This document shows positions 34,478-43,171 of a stretch of 64,000 bases of DNA, one piece after another; positions within the stretch are counted from its first letter, which is position 1, and each line of letters opens with the position of its first letter. The stretch is from Vannielia litorea. GTDB lineage: Bacteria; Pseudomonadota; Alphaproteobacteria; Rhodobacterales; Rhodobacteraceae. The position numbers were made by a program, and so were the translations under genes. The stretch covers positions 310,001 through 374,000 of the forward strand of contig NZ_JAHVJR010000002.1 of assembly GCF_019801175.1 (NCBI RefSeq), read 5' to 3'. The notes beneath the pieces are model-generated. The model was not told the origin of the DNA. It saw only the letters and a list, made by a program, of their open reading frames with translations, and ran no database searches.

Positions 34478-34735
34478 TCGTTTTCGAGGCGCTTGGCTGA
34501 TTCGTTGGGCGGAAGCGTTAAAAGCGCTTTGAAGGATTCGGGCCAGAACCTGCCGAAGTGACCCAAGGGAACCTCGGAAGGGTGCGCGAGAAGGTGCCGA
34601 TTGCCCCCTTCACCCCGGATTTCACTCACTTTTCCCCTTTGAGGCGAGCGACCGGCTGAGTAGAAGTAATCGACTCTTTACTGCTTCCTGTCAGGCTCGG
34701 GGAAGGAGCCATCTGGAGACGGCGGGCAAGGGTCG

Positions 34736-35806
34736 ATGCGGGGGCGTTCCACGCGCTTTCGTAGGTTTCGCAGAGTTGCATGGCGTTCTCCCGCTGCGGG
34801 GGTTTGCTTGGTTGGAATGATTTTGGGGCTGGTCATGCTGCAATTGACGCCAGAATGGCGAAAAAGCGCATCTGGATACACGAGCAATCAGGAGTCGCAG
34901 CCCGTCACCGTGCTGATGGCCGTGCATCAGGGCGCCTCGCATCTGGAAGAGCAACTCGACAGCCTAACCGCCCAAGAGCACGAGCATTGGCAACTGGTCG
35001 TCAGCATCGATGGCGAGGACGACGGCTGCGCGAAGATCATCGAGAACCACGCGGCGAGCAACCGGATCAGCCAGATCAGCGGGCCGGGCAAGGGCGCAGC
35101 GGCGAACTTTCTGCACCTGATGCGGCAGGTGGACCCGGGCAACTACTGGGCCTTTTCCGATCAGGATGACTTCTGGCTGCCGCACAAACTCTCCCGCGCG
35201 ATCGAGCGGCTGGAGGAGGTCTCGTGGAACACGCCGGCGATGTATCACAGCCGCTGCCTGATCACCGACGACTCGCTCGATAATCACCGGATCTCGCCCG
35301 CCCGTCCCAAGCCGCCGAGCTTTGCCAATGCGCTGGTGCAGAACATCGCGGGCGGCAACACCATCGTGCTGAACCCGGCGGCGAGCCGATTGGTCCACGC
35401 CGCGGCTCAAGACGTGGACGATGTGACCGTGCATGATTGGTGGCTCTATCAGCTCATCACCGGTGCGGGCGGCGTGGTGGTGCATGATGATGCACCGAGC
35501 CTGCTCTATCGCCAGCACGGCGCCAACCTGATCGGCGCGAATGACGGCATGCGCGCCCGCGCGCGGCGTCTGCGCATGGTGATGGATGGCACCTACAAGG
35601 GCTGGATGGAAACCAACCTGAAGGCGCTGAAGACCTGCGCGCCCTACTTCACCCCCGAAAACCGGCGCCTTTTGCGCCGGGTGATGGCGGCCCGCCGCCA
35701 ACCGCTGGCGGTGCGGATGAAGATGCTGCGCGAGGCAGGCATTCACCGTCAGACCCAGTTTGCGAATTCGATCATGTGGGTCTCGGTGGCACTCGGCCGG
35801 CTCTGA
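34736..35806 (+). CDS. GT2 glycosyltransferase, probably rhamnosyl/cell-surface sugar transfer
   Basis: Family-2 glycosyltransferase of up to 356 residues. The GT-A core begins PVTVLMAVHQGASHLEEQLD, with VVSIDGEDDG and the acceptor/metal motif WAFSDQDDFWLPHKL (DQDD), typical of rhamnosyltransferase-like GT2 enzymes. LLYRQHGANLIG near the C-terminus is shared with the GT2 half of the protein at 36709. The start is uncertain: ATG 34736 adds an arginine-rich segment and one hydrophobic helix (membrane anchor), while ATG 34817 or 34835 would give a shorter soluble form. Its place after the rhamnose genes supports use of dTDP-rhamnose. Confidence 0.82.
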   Translation: MRGRSTRFRRFRRVAWRSPAAGVCLVGMILGLVMLQLTPEWRKSASGYTSNQESQPVTVLMAVHQGASHLEEQLDSLTAQEHEHWQLVVSIDGEDDGCAKIIENHAASNRISQISGPGKGAAANFLHLMRQVDPGNYWAFSDQDDFWLPHKLSRAIERLEEVSWNTPAMYHSRCLITDDSLDNHRISPARPKPPSFANALVQNIAGGNTIVLNPAASRLVHAAAQDVDDVTVHDWWLYQLITGAGGVVVHDDAPSLLYRQHGANLIGANDGMRARARRLRMVMDGTYKGWMETNLKALKTCAPYFTPENRRLLRRVMAARRQPLAVRMKMLREAGIHRQTQFANSIMWVSVALGRL

Positions 35807-35851
35807 GAGGCCGGTTAACTCCCCGAAGTCAGCACAGTGGGCGCGACCGTT

Positions 35852-36712
35852 TCAGGCCGCGCCTTCTGCTATGGGTTCCGGCAAAGCGCTGATGGCCGGG
35901 GCGGGCAGACGGTTGTCATACCCGAACTCCTTGAGAAGCGCTGTGTTGTGATGCTCGAAAACCGCCTCGATCCAGGCTTGGCGCTCGGGCGTGCGCCCGG
36001 CGTCAGGCGTGCTCGGGGCGTGGAGCGCCTCTTTCACCCGTTCGACGATGCGGCGGCCGGGCGATTCGCCAGCGGTGATCATCGCGGCGATGCGGTCACA
36101 ATCCTCGGTGCGCAACGAGGGGTTGGTGAGGTGGCGCGGCACCTCCCAGCCGACCTCCGCCCCTGCGAGGAAGGGCTCTACGGTGGCGCGGATTGCCCGG
36201 TGGCTGGCGAGGGTGAAGCGAGCAGCTGGTAAGGCCTGCCGCCAAGCGCGGAGCCAGCCGCGCGGGTTCATCTGGCGGCTGCGGGCCACGGCGAAGCGCT
36301 CGAAACTCTTGCCGCCATAGGCGGCGCCTGCTGCGATGAAGGTGCGGAAATGCTGCTTCATCACCTGCGAGTAATCGCCAAAGACGATCTCGCTGAAGGG
36401 GCGGATGAAGGCCACGATCTCGACTTCGGCACCGAGGGTGGTGACGGCCCGGGCAAAGGGCTGGGCGGCGGCGCCTTGAGAGATGAGATCCTCATAGGAG
36501 AGCACCAGCCGGTCATGCGGGCCAAAGAGTGCGGCAAGCCGGGCGGCGTTGGCGGCTTCGATCCCCTCGGCATTGCCCGGATGGTCAACCCCCTTGTGCG
36601 GATAGGCGATGCCCGCCGCCTTGAGCCGGGCCTGATTGCGCAGCAGCACCTGCTGTAGGTAGGTCGAGCCGCATTTGTGCATGCCAATGTGAAGCAGGAG
36701 TTTGCGGGTCAT
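35852..36712 (-). CDS. Sulfotransferase-like P-loop protein
   Basis: Protein of 286 residues with a sulfotransferase-type fold. The opening KLLLHIGMHKCGSTYLQQVL is the 5'-phosphosulfate-binding P-loop; LVLSYEDLIS and IVAFIRPFSEIVFGDYSQ follow, the latter resembling the 3'-phosphate-binding strand (RxxxE..S). It could sulfate a sugar of the exported polysaccharide, but no PAPS-synthesis genes are in the window. Its ATG overlaps the stop of the upstream GT2-WsaF gene (36709-36712), so both are co-translated on the minus strand. Confidence 0.78.
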   Translation of the reverse strand: MTRKLLLHIGMHKCGSTYLQQVLLRNQARLKAAGIAYPHKGVDHPGNAEGIEAANAARLAALFGPHDRLVLSYEDLISQGAAAQPFARAVTTLGAEVEIVAFIRPFSEIVFGDYSQVMKQHFRTFIAAGAAYGGKSFERFAVARSRQMNPRGWLRAWRQALPAARFTLASHRAIRATVEPFLAGAEVGWEVPRHLTNPSLRTEDCDRIAAMITAGESPGRRIVERVKEALHAPSTPDAGRTPERQAWIEAVFEHHNTALLKEFGYDNRLPAPAISALPEPIAEGAA

Positions 36713-39222
36713 GCGGCGGAAGCCTCCGGTTTGAGAAGGGGGAAGAGCCCGGCAGAAAGCTCGTCGATCATCGCGTCGAGCGGCAGGCCGAGCGGCGTGA
36801 GGTCAAGCTGGCGCTGGTGTTCGGGCACGGGCCCGGCGGCCCATGCCTGCGAGAGCGCGGCGGCGAGCGCCTCGGGCGCGGGCTCGGCGGAGAGGATGGC
36901 GGGCGAGAGGCGGCCAAGATCCTTGACGCCAAAGCGGTTGGTGACGACGCGCACCCCGGAGGCCGCCATCTCCAGCGGCGGGTGGCTCGGGTGGGGCGAG
37001 TACATCAGCGAGAGGGCCAGATCGACACCGAGGAGAAAGTCGGGATACTCCGCCCAAGGCAGCTTGCCGAGGCTCTCCAGTCGGACGCCGGTGGAGAAGG
37101 CGACCGGCTCGTGCCGGAGGCCGACCGAGACGAGGGAGATGTCATTGGGGCCGAGACCTTCGGCGGTGAGGAAGCCTTCGAGCGCTTCGATTGCCATCGG
37201 GAACATGTTGCGCTCCACCTCGGGCCGCCCGTAGAGCGCCAGCCGCCGGGGGCCGTTCCGGGGCAGACGGGTGCCGCGGGCATAGCGCTCGACCTCGATG
37301 GAGGGGCGGAAGGCGAGGGCATCGGGGGCGCAGAGGCCAAGATGGGCGAAGTGATCGCGCAGCAGGGTGGTGTTGAAAACCGGCAGATAATCCATCGTGT
37401 AGGAGGCCGCGGCATCGGCGCAGGTGGTGCCCCATGCATAGAAGTTGGGCTCGAAATCCTGAATCAGGTAGAGGAACTGCGGATTCAGGAACGGGTGCCT
37501 GCGGGTGAGTGTTTGAGCGACATGGGCGGTCCACCATGCGGTGGCGAGGTACACATCGCCGACGTGTTGGGCGATGACTGGTCCGTCTGGCCCGTTACTG
37601 TCACCCGTCAGCCCGCAGTGGAGGCTGATGCGCTGCATGGCCTGTGACCCGGCCTGCCCGGCACGGTCCTCGACGAAGGCGCGGGAGGCGGCGGGGTTGG
37701 CCATCGGCAGGTCTGTGGCGATCATCCGGACGCGGTGGCCACGGGCGGCGAGGCCGATGCCGATGTCAATCGCGGTGGCGATGCCCGCAAACGCCTCGGT
37801 CGGGTTGAGCGTGGGGACGAGCAGCGCAAGGGCCGGTTCCGGTGCGGTGAACTTGGGCGTCCACGAGGGGGTTTTTCGGGTATCGACGAAGGCGGCGGAG
37901 GGCTTGGGCTGCGCATGGGGCTTGGGCTGTGGCTGCGGATGCTGAACGTCAGGCGTGGGAAGGCGCACCACGTTGCCCGCCGGGTCGATCTCGGGCGGGG
38001 CGATGCCGGGCGAGAGGGTGAAGAGGCGGGTGTCGAACCGGGAGAGCGCGCCGAGCAGACCCTCGGTGAGCGCCTCGCGGAGGGACCACAGCAACCGGCC
38101 CGCCGCGATGGTGAACTGCGAGGCGGCAATGCTGGCCAATTCGCCGCGGAAGTGGAGCGCCAGCCGCAGGCTGTCGGTCAGATGCGGCAGGCCGAGGCCG
38201 CGCCGCCGGAGATAGGGGCGGAGGTCGTGGGTTGCGGGTTTGTCGGGGGCGAGGCGGCCTGAGATCACCGCTTCTGACACGCGGGCCTGCACGCAGCGGG
38301 CGAGATACCGTGCCAGCGCGTAGCTGGTGGCCCTTTGCCTTAGCCAGATCCGAAGCGCCGGGCGGCGGAACTGCCAGAGCCGCAGGCGACGGGCCCCGCC
38401 GATGGCCCCGACGGCATTGGCGCCGTGCTGGCGATAGTCGACCAGCGGCTCCTCGATCAGCGCCACGCGCCCGGTGGCTGTGGCAAGGAGCGCGAGCCAG
38501 AGATCATGGTAAAAATGCACACCGGACTGGCCGGGAAAGGGCAGGGAGAGTTCGGCCAGCTCGCGCCGGAACAGGGTGGTCATGCCGGTGACAGTGTTGC
38601 GGTAGAGCAGGTCACGCAGGGAGGGCGCGCGCATCCGCCGTTCCAGCGCGAAGACCGAAGGGTGCAGCTCGGCCCCCTCTGCATCGACGACACGCGCATC
38701 GGAATGAATGAGCTGAATTTCCGGATCCTCCAGCAAGGCGGCGCCGCGCGCCAGCCGCTCGGGGTGCCAGATGTCATCCTGATCGGAGAGGGCGATGAGG
38801 CTGTCGGGCGCGCTGTGTTCGACCGCGGCGGCCAAGCCGGCGGCGAAGGCCCGCGGCGCATCGAGGCCGCGTTCCGGCAGCACGAGATGGCAGGCGAGCC
38901 CGTGCCGCGCGGCGACTTCTTCCACCAACGGCCCCGAGGTCAAATCGGCGATCACAGCCACGATCTGCGCGGGCCGCAGGCTCTGCCCGGCGATGCTGGC
39001 CAGTTGGGCTTCGAGCTGCGCCGGGTCAGGCCGGAACGCGGCGAGCACCACGGTGGCGGACTTCCTCAGTTGTGAAGATTGCCCTGTTCCCAGATCGGAA
39101 GTGCTGGGGTATTCGGACACCGCCCCTTTCGGGACAGAAAGAGGCGCTTGAGGGAGCGGTGGAAGACCGCGAAGCGGCGGTGAATTGTGGACATTCGGTG
39201 CGGGGTGGCACGTTTTCGTCAT
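36709..39222 (-). CDS. Bifunctional glycosyltransferase: GT2 plus WsaF-like rhamnosyltransferase
   Basis: Protein of 837 residues with two glycosyltransferase modules. Residues about 55-300 are a GT2 domain (SATVVLAAFRPDPAQLEAQL, LIALSDQDDIWHPERLARGA, VDYRQHGANAVGA). After a helical stretch and a Pro/Gln-rich linker (DVQHPQPQPKPHAQPKPSA) comes a GT-B module from about residue 440. It has LALLVPTLNP, FLYLIQDFEPNFYAWGTT and LALSLMYSPHPSHPPLEMAA, the pattern of WsaF, the rhamnosyltransferase of Geobacillus S-layer glycan. Two consecutive linkages, at least one with rhamnose, are likely. It is transcribed away from the RTX protease gene (100-bp gap). Confidence 0.87.
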   Translation of the reverse strand: MTKTCHPAPNVHNSPPLRGLPPLPQAPLSVPKGAVSEYPSTSDLGTGQSSQLRKSATVVLAAFRPDPAQLEAQLASIAGQSLRPAQIVAVIADLTSGPLVEEVAARHGLACHLVLPERGLDAPRAFAAGLAAAVEHSAPDSLIALSDQDDIWHPERLARGAALLEDPEIQLIHSDARVVDAEGAELHPSVFALERRMRAPSLRDLLYRNTVTGMTTLFRRELAELSLPFPGQSGVHFYHDLWLALLATATGRVALIEEPLVDYRQHGANAVGAIGGARRLRLWQFRRPALRIWLRQRATSYALARYLARCVQARVSEAVISGRLAPDKPATHDLRPYLRRRGLGLPHLTDSLRLALHFRGELASIAASQFTIAAGRLLWSLREALTEGLLGALSRFDTRLFTLSPGIAPPEIDPAGNVVRLPTPDVQHPQPQPKPHAQPKPSAAFVDTRKTPSWTPKFTAPEPALALLVPTLNPTEAFAGIATAIDIGIGLAARGHRVRMIATDLPMANPAASRAFVEDRAGQAGSQAMQRISLHCGLTGDSNGPDGPVIAQHVGDVYLATAWWTAHVAQTLTRRHPFLNPQFLYLIQDFEPNFYAWGTTCADAAASYTMDYLPVFNTTLLRDHFAHLGLCAPDALAFRPSIEVERYARGTRLPRNGPRRLALYGRPEVERNMFPMAIEALEGFLTAEGLGPNDISLVSVGLRHEPVAFSTGVRLESLGKLPWAEYPDFLLGVDLALSLMYSPHPSHPPLEMAASGVRVVTNRFGVKDLGRLSPAILSAEPAPEALAAALSQAWAAGPVPEHQRQLDLTPLGLPLDAMIDELSAGLFPLLKPEASAA

Positions 39223-39322
39223 TTATACGCCCTACGTTGGTCATTCGGCCCGTGGATGGATGGGCCCGGTCTGTGGTGCGTCGGCACTGCGATGGGCGGA
39301 TAATGGATAGGAATGGTTTAAA

Positions 39323-42223
39323 ATGTGTCAGCTTTGCTATCAGGTCGCGAAAGATGTTTCGATCTCACCGCTGTTCGGCATTTTCCAAGGCGAAGCGGCG
39401 ACGCGACATTTCATCAACGATGTGCCCGATGCGGATGTGACGGAAGGCTCCACCGACGCGCCTGACAGCGCGGACCCGAGCTACTCCATCGACCTCGGCG
39501 ACACATTCGAGGGCGAAATCACCTTCGGCGACAGCGACTACATCGCAATCTACCTCGAGGCAGGTGAGTCGATCGTACTCTCGGCCTACGGGACCAACGG
39601 CAATAACGTCGGCCTATCGGATTCGGTGATCCACCTGTACGGCTCCGACGGGACCACCGAGCTTGCCTACAACGATGCGGCCAACGAGTCGCTCGGACTG
39701 TATCACTCGCAGGTCGAGTACACCGTCACCAGCAGCGGGACCTACTACATCGAAGTCAGAGGCTTTGGCGGCGATACCGGCGACTACATTCTGCGCACCT
39801 CGACCAACGAGTTTGACGTGGACGATGTCGTCAGCCAGCTGACCGAGTTTGGCTGGGGCTACTCCACGGCCATCGGGCACGACGAAGACACCGGCGATAT
39901 TATGACGGTATTTCTCAATGACCTGAACGCCGATGGCCGCCAGCTTGCAGAGTGGGCGCTGGAGCAATGGTCGATCGTCACTGGCATCACCTTTACCGAG
40001 ACCGTTTTCAGCGGTTCTGCGGATATCGTCTTCGATGACAGCCAGGAAGGCGCCTTTGCCGGTCCGCAGACTTGGAGCGATTACAACAGTGGAGAGATCA
40101 GCCAGGCTCTCGTCAATGTTGGTACGGGCTCTGAATTGCCGCCGGGGGCGTATGACTGGCTTGCGGTCAACGGCACCACAATCGACAGTTACTCGTTCCA
40201 AACCTACCTTCACGAGATCGGCCATGCGCTGGGCCTCGTGCACTCCGGCAACTACGACGGGTTCGCGACCTACGGCGTCGACAACCATTTTATCAATGAC
40301 ACCACCCAGATGACGGTGATGTCTTACTTCGGCGCCGATGAGGCGGGGCTGGGCGACTATGTCACCATTGCCACGCCGATGATCGCTGATGTGGCGGCCA
40401 TGTGGGTGCTCTACGGCGAGCCGACCACACCAGTCTACGCCGGCAACACCACTTGGTTTGGAAATTCCAACGTCGGCGGGACCATGGGGACGGTCTTCGG
40501 TTACATCTTTGATGGCGACACCTGGGATACCGATATCTACCAAGGCGGCGACCTCGGGATGACGGTGGTCGACACTGATGGCATCGACACTTGGGATCTG
40601 TCCAGTGTTGTGGTCGCTCAGGTTATCAACCTGATGGAAGGCGGGGTCAGCGATATTGGCGGGGTTGTCGGCAACATCGTCGTTTCGCTCGGCACGATCA
40701 TCGAAAACGTGATCGGTGGTTCCGGGAATGACGACATTTACGGGAACGATGCCGACAACGACATTGAGGGCGGCGGCGGCAGCGACTGGTACTACGAGAG
40801 CCTCGGCAACGATACCTTTGATGGCGGCACCGGCTCCGACCGTGTGATCTACACTATCGACACCAGCGGCATCTCGGTGACCGACATGGGCGGCGGCACG
40901 CTTCAGGTGACCTCCAGCCTCGGCACCGACACCTACAGCAGCGTCGAGTTCTATGAGTTCACCGACGGGATCCTGACGGAGGCAGAAGTTCTGGCGCTGG
41001 CAGGTGGGCCGATCGAGGGTGACGAGGACCCGAACACTCTGAATGGCACCGAGGATGATGATGAAATCTACGGGTTTGCGGGGAACGATACGATCAATGG
41101 ATTGGGCGGGAAGGACACGATCTGGGGTGGCGCAGACGATGACACAATCGATGGCGGTGGTGGCTCCGATACCATCTACGGCGAGTCCGGCGACGATGAG
41201 ATAACTGCCCAAGGAGGTGCCGACGAAGTCTATGGCGGTGATGGTGAAGACCGGATTCTTGGTGGCGGCGGTGCAGACGACCTGAACGGTGACGGAGAGA
41301 ACGACACCGTCAACGGCCAGGGCGGCGACGATGTGATCCGGGGGGGAGAGGGTTACGACACCTTGATCGGCGGGGATGGTGACGACGAGATTTACGGGGA
41401 AGCCGGAATTGACAAGATCTTCGGCGGCACTGGCGCTGACATCATCAATGGCGGTGGCGGGTCTGACAAGATTTACGGCCAAGACGGCGCTGACGACATC
41501 CGGGCCGAGGGTGGCGCAGACACGATCTTTGGCGGCGCCGGCAATGACAAAATCGTCGGAGGCAGTGGTAAAGACAAAATCTACGGGGACGCTGACAACG
41601 ATCTTCTGAATGGCCAAGGCGGTGACGATAGAATCTTTGGCGGCACCGGTAATGACACCTTGATCGGCGGTGATGGCGCCGATGAGTTGCTAGGTGAAGA
41701 CGGCATCGACAAGATCTTCGGTGGCAATGGAGCCGACATCATCAATGGCGGCGGAGGCTCAGACAAAATTTATGGGCAGGGCGATGACGATCAGATCGTC
41801 GCTGAAGGCGGCGCCGATACGGTTTTCGGTGGCGCAGGTCACGACATCATCGAAGGCGGCACCGGCAAGGACAAGCTGTTCGGCGAGGATGGCGATGACA
41901 TTCTCGATGGCGAAGGGGGTAACGACAAGCTGGATGGCGGTCAGGGCGATGATATCCTGTCTGGCGGCAGCGGGGCGGATGAGTTTATCTTCACCGACTA
42001 CAGCGCCATCGATACGGACAACATTCTCGACTTCCACTCCCCCGAAGGCGATTTCATGACGCTTGGGGGCGTGGCCGGTGCGACGGATGTGGACAAGTTC
42101 AACAGCCTCACCATTTCTCAGTCCGGTTTTGACACCGAGATCACATGGGCGGGTGGTCAGACGGTGGTTCTGCTCGACTACACTGCGACGGATCTGACGA
42201 TCAGCGACTTCAATTTCGTCTAA
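39323..42223 (+). CDS. Serralysin-family (M10B) RTX metalloprotease
   Basis: Secreted protease of 966 residues. The zinc site HEIGHALGLVH (residues 297-307) matches HExxHxxGxxH, and Met333 in TVMSYF is the Met-turn with the following Tyr. Residues about 50-155 form a PPC-like beta domain (YSIDLGDTFEGEITFGDSDY). From about residue 480 to 890 there are many GGxGxDxUx nonapeptides (e.g. GGGSDTIYG, GGAGNDKIVG) that bind calcium outside the cell. There is no Sec signal; the C-terminus (DLTISDFNFV) is a type I secretion signal. An AGGA lies about 11 nt before ATG 39323. No HlyB/HlyD exporter genes are in the window. Confidence 0.92.
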   Translation: MCQLCYQVAKDVSISPLFGIFQGEAATRHFINDVPDADVTEGSTDAPDSADPSYSIDLGDTFEGEITFGDSDYIAIYLEAGESIVLSAYGTNGNNVGLSDSVIHLYGSDGTTELAYNDAANESLGLYHSQVEYTVTSSGTYYIEVRGFGGDTGDYILRTSTNEFDVDDVVSQLTEFGWGYSTAIGHDEDTGDIMTVFLNDLNADGRQLAEWALEQWSIVTGITFTETVFSGSADIVFDDSQEGAFAGPQTWSDYNSGEISQALVNVGTGSELPPGAYDWLAVNGTTIDSYSFQTYLHEIGHALGLVHSGNYDGFATYGVDNHFINDTTQMTVMSYFGADEAGLGDYVTIATPMIADVAAMWVLYGEPTTPVYAGNTTWFGNSNVGGTMGTVFGYIFDGDTWDTDIYQGGDLGMTVVDTDGIDTWDLSSVVVAQVINLMEGGVSDIGGVVGNIVVSLGTIIENVIGGSGNDDIYGNDADNDIEGGGGSDWYYESLGNDTFDGGTGSDRVIYTIDTSGISVTDMGGGTLQVTSSLGTDTYSSVEFYEFTDGILTEAEVLALAGGPIEGDEDPNTLNGTEDDDEIYGFAGNDTINGLGGKDTIWGGADDDTIDGGGGSDTIYGESGDDEITAQGGADEVYGGDGEDRILGGGGADDLNGDGENDTVNGQGGDDVIRGGEGYDTLIGGDGDDEIYGEAGIDKIFGGTGADIINGGGGSDKIYGQDGADDIRAEGGADTIFGGAGNDKIVGGSGKDKIYGDADNDLLNGQGGDDRIFGGTGNDTLIGGDGADELLGEDGIDKIFGGNGADIINGGGGSDKIYGQGDDDQIVAEGGADTVFGGAGHDIIEGGTGKDKLFGEDGDDILDGEGGNDKLDGGQGDDILSGGSGADEFIFTDYSAIDTDNILDFHSPEGDFMTLGGVAGATDVDKFNSLTISQSGFDTEITWAGGQTVVLLDYTATDLTISDFNFV

Positions 42224-42250
42224 GCGGCGAACGTTAAGGCACGGCCGGTT

Positions 42251-42265
42251 GGCGCGAACAGCGCC
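42251..42265. terminator. Short hairpin between convergent genes
   Basis: GGCGC (42251-42255), loop GAACA and GCGCC (42261-42265) lie in the 48-bp gap between the convergent RTX protease and the KpsM-like gene. A weak stem without a T-run; it may be a minimal bidirectional terminator. Confidence 0.35.
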
Positions 42266-42271
42266 TGCCAG

Positions 42272-43147
42272 TCAGGTGTTGTTGATGATGTTGCGGTGGT
42301 TGCGGTGGAGAAACACGAGGCCCAGCGCCATGGGCACCGCGCCGAAGGCGATGACATAGCCCGCAGAGGCGTAGCTTGCATCATAGGTGGCGTAGACGCC
42401 GGAGCGCACGATGCCGACGCAATGCACCAGCGGGTTGTACCAAAGCCACTCCTGATAGGGGTGGGGGATGTCATCGTAGATGAAGAAGATACAGGACACG
42501 ATGAAGAGCGGGCGGTTGAGGATTGCCCATGTCCGCTCCCATGAGGGGTAGGTCGCCAGCAGGTAGCAGTTGAGCGTGCCAACCCCGAGTGCCACCCAAA
42601 GCGCGAGGAACATGCCGAGGGCCATGGCGGGCACATCGAGGATGACGCTGACATCGAAGGCGATGATGATGCCGGTCAGAAGGATCATGAAGGCGAGGAT
42701 CTCTGTCACAGCGTTGAGCATGAACCGCGCGATGATCGCGTCGATGAAGGTGACTGCCGGGTAGATGATGAGCTGCCGTGAAAACCGGACCGACTGGGCG
42801 ACCTTGTTGCTCACGCTCATGTAGGCAAGGAACGGCAGCAGCCCTGAAGCATAGAACAAAGGAAAGTTGGTGCCGATCGAAGGCGAGCGGAAGCCGATGG
42901 AAAAGATGATCGACATCAGTGCGATCCCCGCCACCGGCTCGAGCACCGCCCAGACGTAGCCTGCCGCATTGCGGCCGTAAGTCGTGGACATTTCGCGGAT
43001 GAAGAGCGCCGCGATGGTCCGCCCTGTCCGGAACCGGGCAGGTTTGGCCAGCGGCAGCTCCGGGATGGGCACGCTCTGGGCATCTGCTGAGCTGGGGATC
43101 GTCACAACTGGCGCAACCTGTCGGGGTTTGTTACGTCTAAATCGCAC
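42272..43147 (-). CDS. kpsM: Polysaccharide ABC exporter permease, KpsM-like
   Basis: Inner-membrane ABC-2 permease of 291 residues with six hydrophobic segments. IAALFIREMSTTYGRNAAGYVWAVLEP is the N-terminal amphipathic part of the KpsM/Wzm family (motif REMSTTYGR). Then FYASGLLPFLAYMSVSN, YPAVTFIDAIIAR and a conserved HCVGIVRSGVYA follow. The start is GTG 43147, only 24 bp from the divergent KpsE-like start. With KpsT at 44545 it exports a finished polysaccharide across the inner membrane. It is the only one of the export genes here on the minus strand next to its partners. Confidence 0.88.
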   Translation of the reverse strand: MRFRRNKPRQVAPVVTIPSSADAQSVPIPELPLAKPARFRTGRTIAALFIREMSTTYGRNAAGYVWAVLEPVAGIALMSIIFSIGFRSPSIGTNFPLFYASGLLPFLAYMSVSNKVAQSVRFSRQLIIYPAVTFIDAIIARFMLNAVTEILAFMILLTGIIIAFDVSVILDVPAMALGMFLALWVALGVGTLNCYLLATYPSWERTWAILNRPLFIVSCIFFIYDDIPHPYQEWLWYNPLVHCVGIVRSGVYATYDASYASAGYVIAFGAVPMALGLVFLHRNHRNIINNT

Positions 43148-43171
43148 AGCCTAAGGACGAAGGGCAACAGA

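Noticed and set aside
34478..34735. Short frames in the gap after rfbA
   Set aside because: No ribosome site, codon pattern or recognisable protein; treated as intergenic with a 10-bp palindrome AAAGCGCTTT only.
40990..42000. Tandem DNA repeats suggestive of a repeat array or CRISPR
   Set aside because: The periodicity comes from coding for RTX nonapeptides; there are no identical direct repeats with unique spacers.
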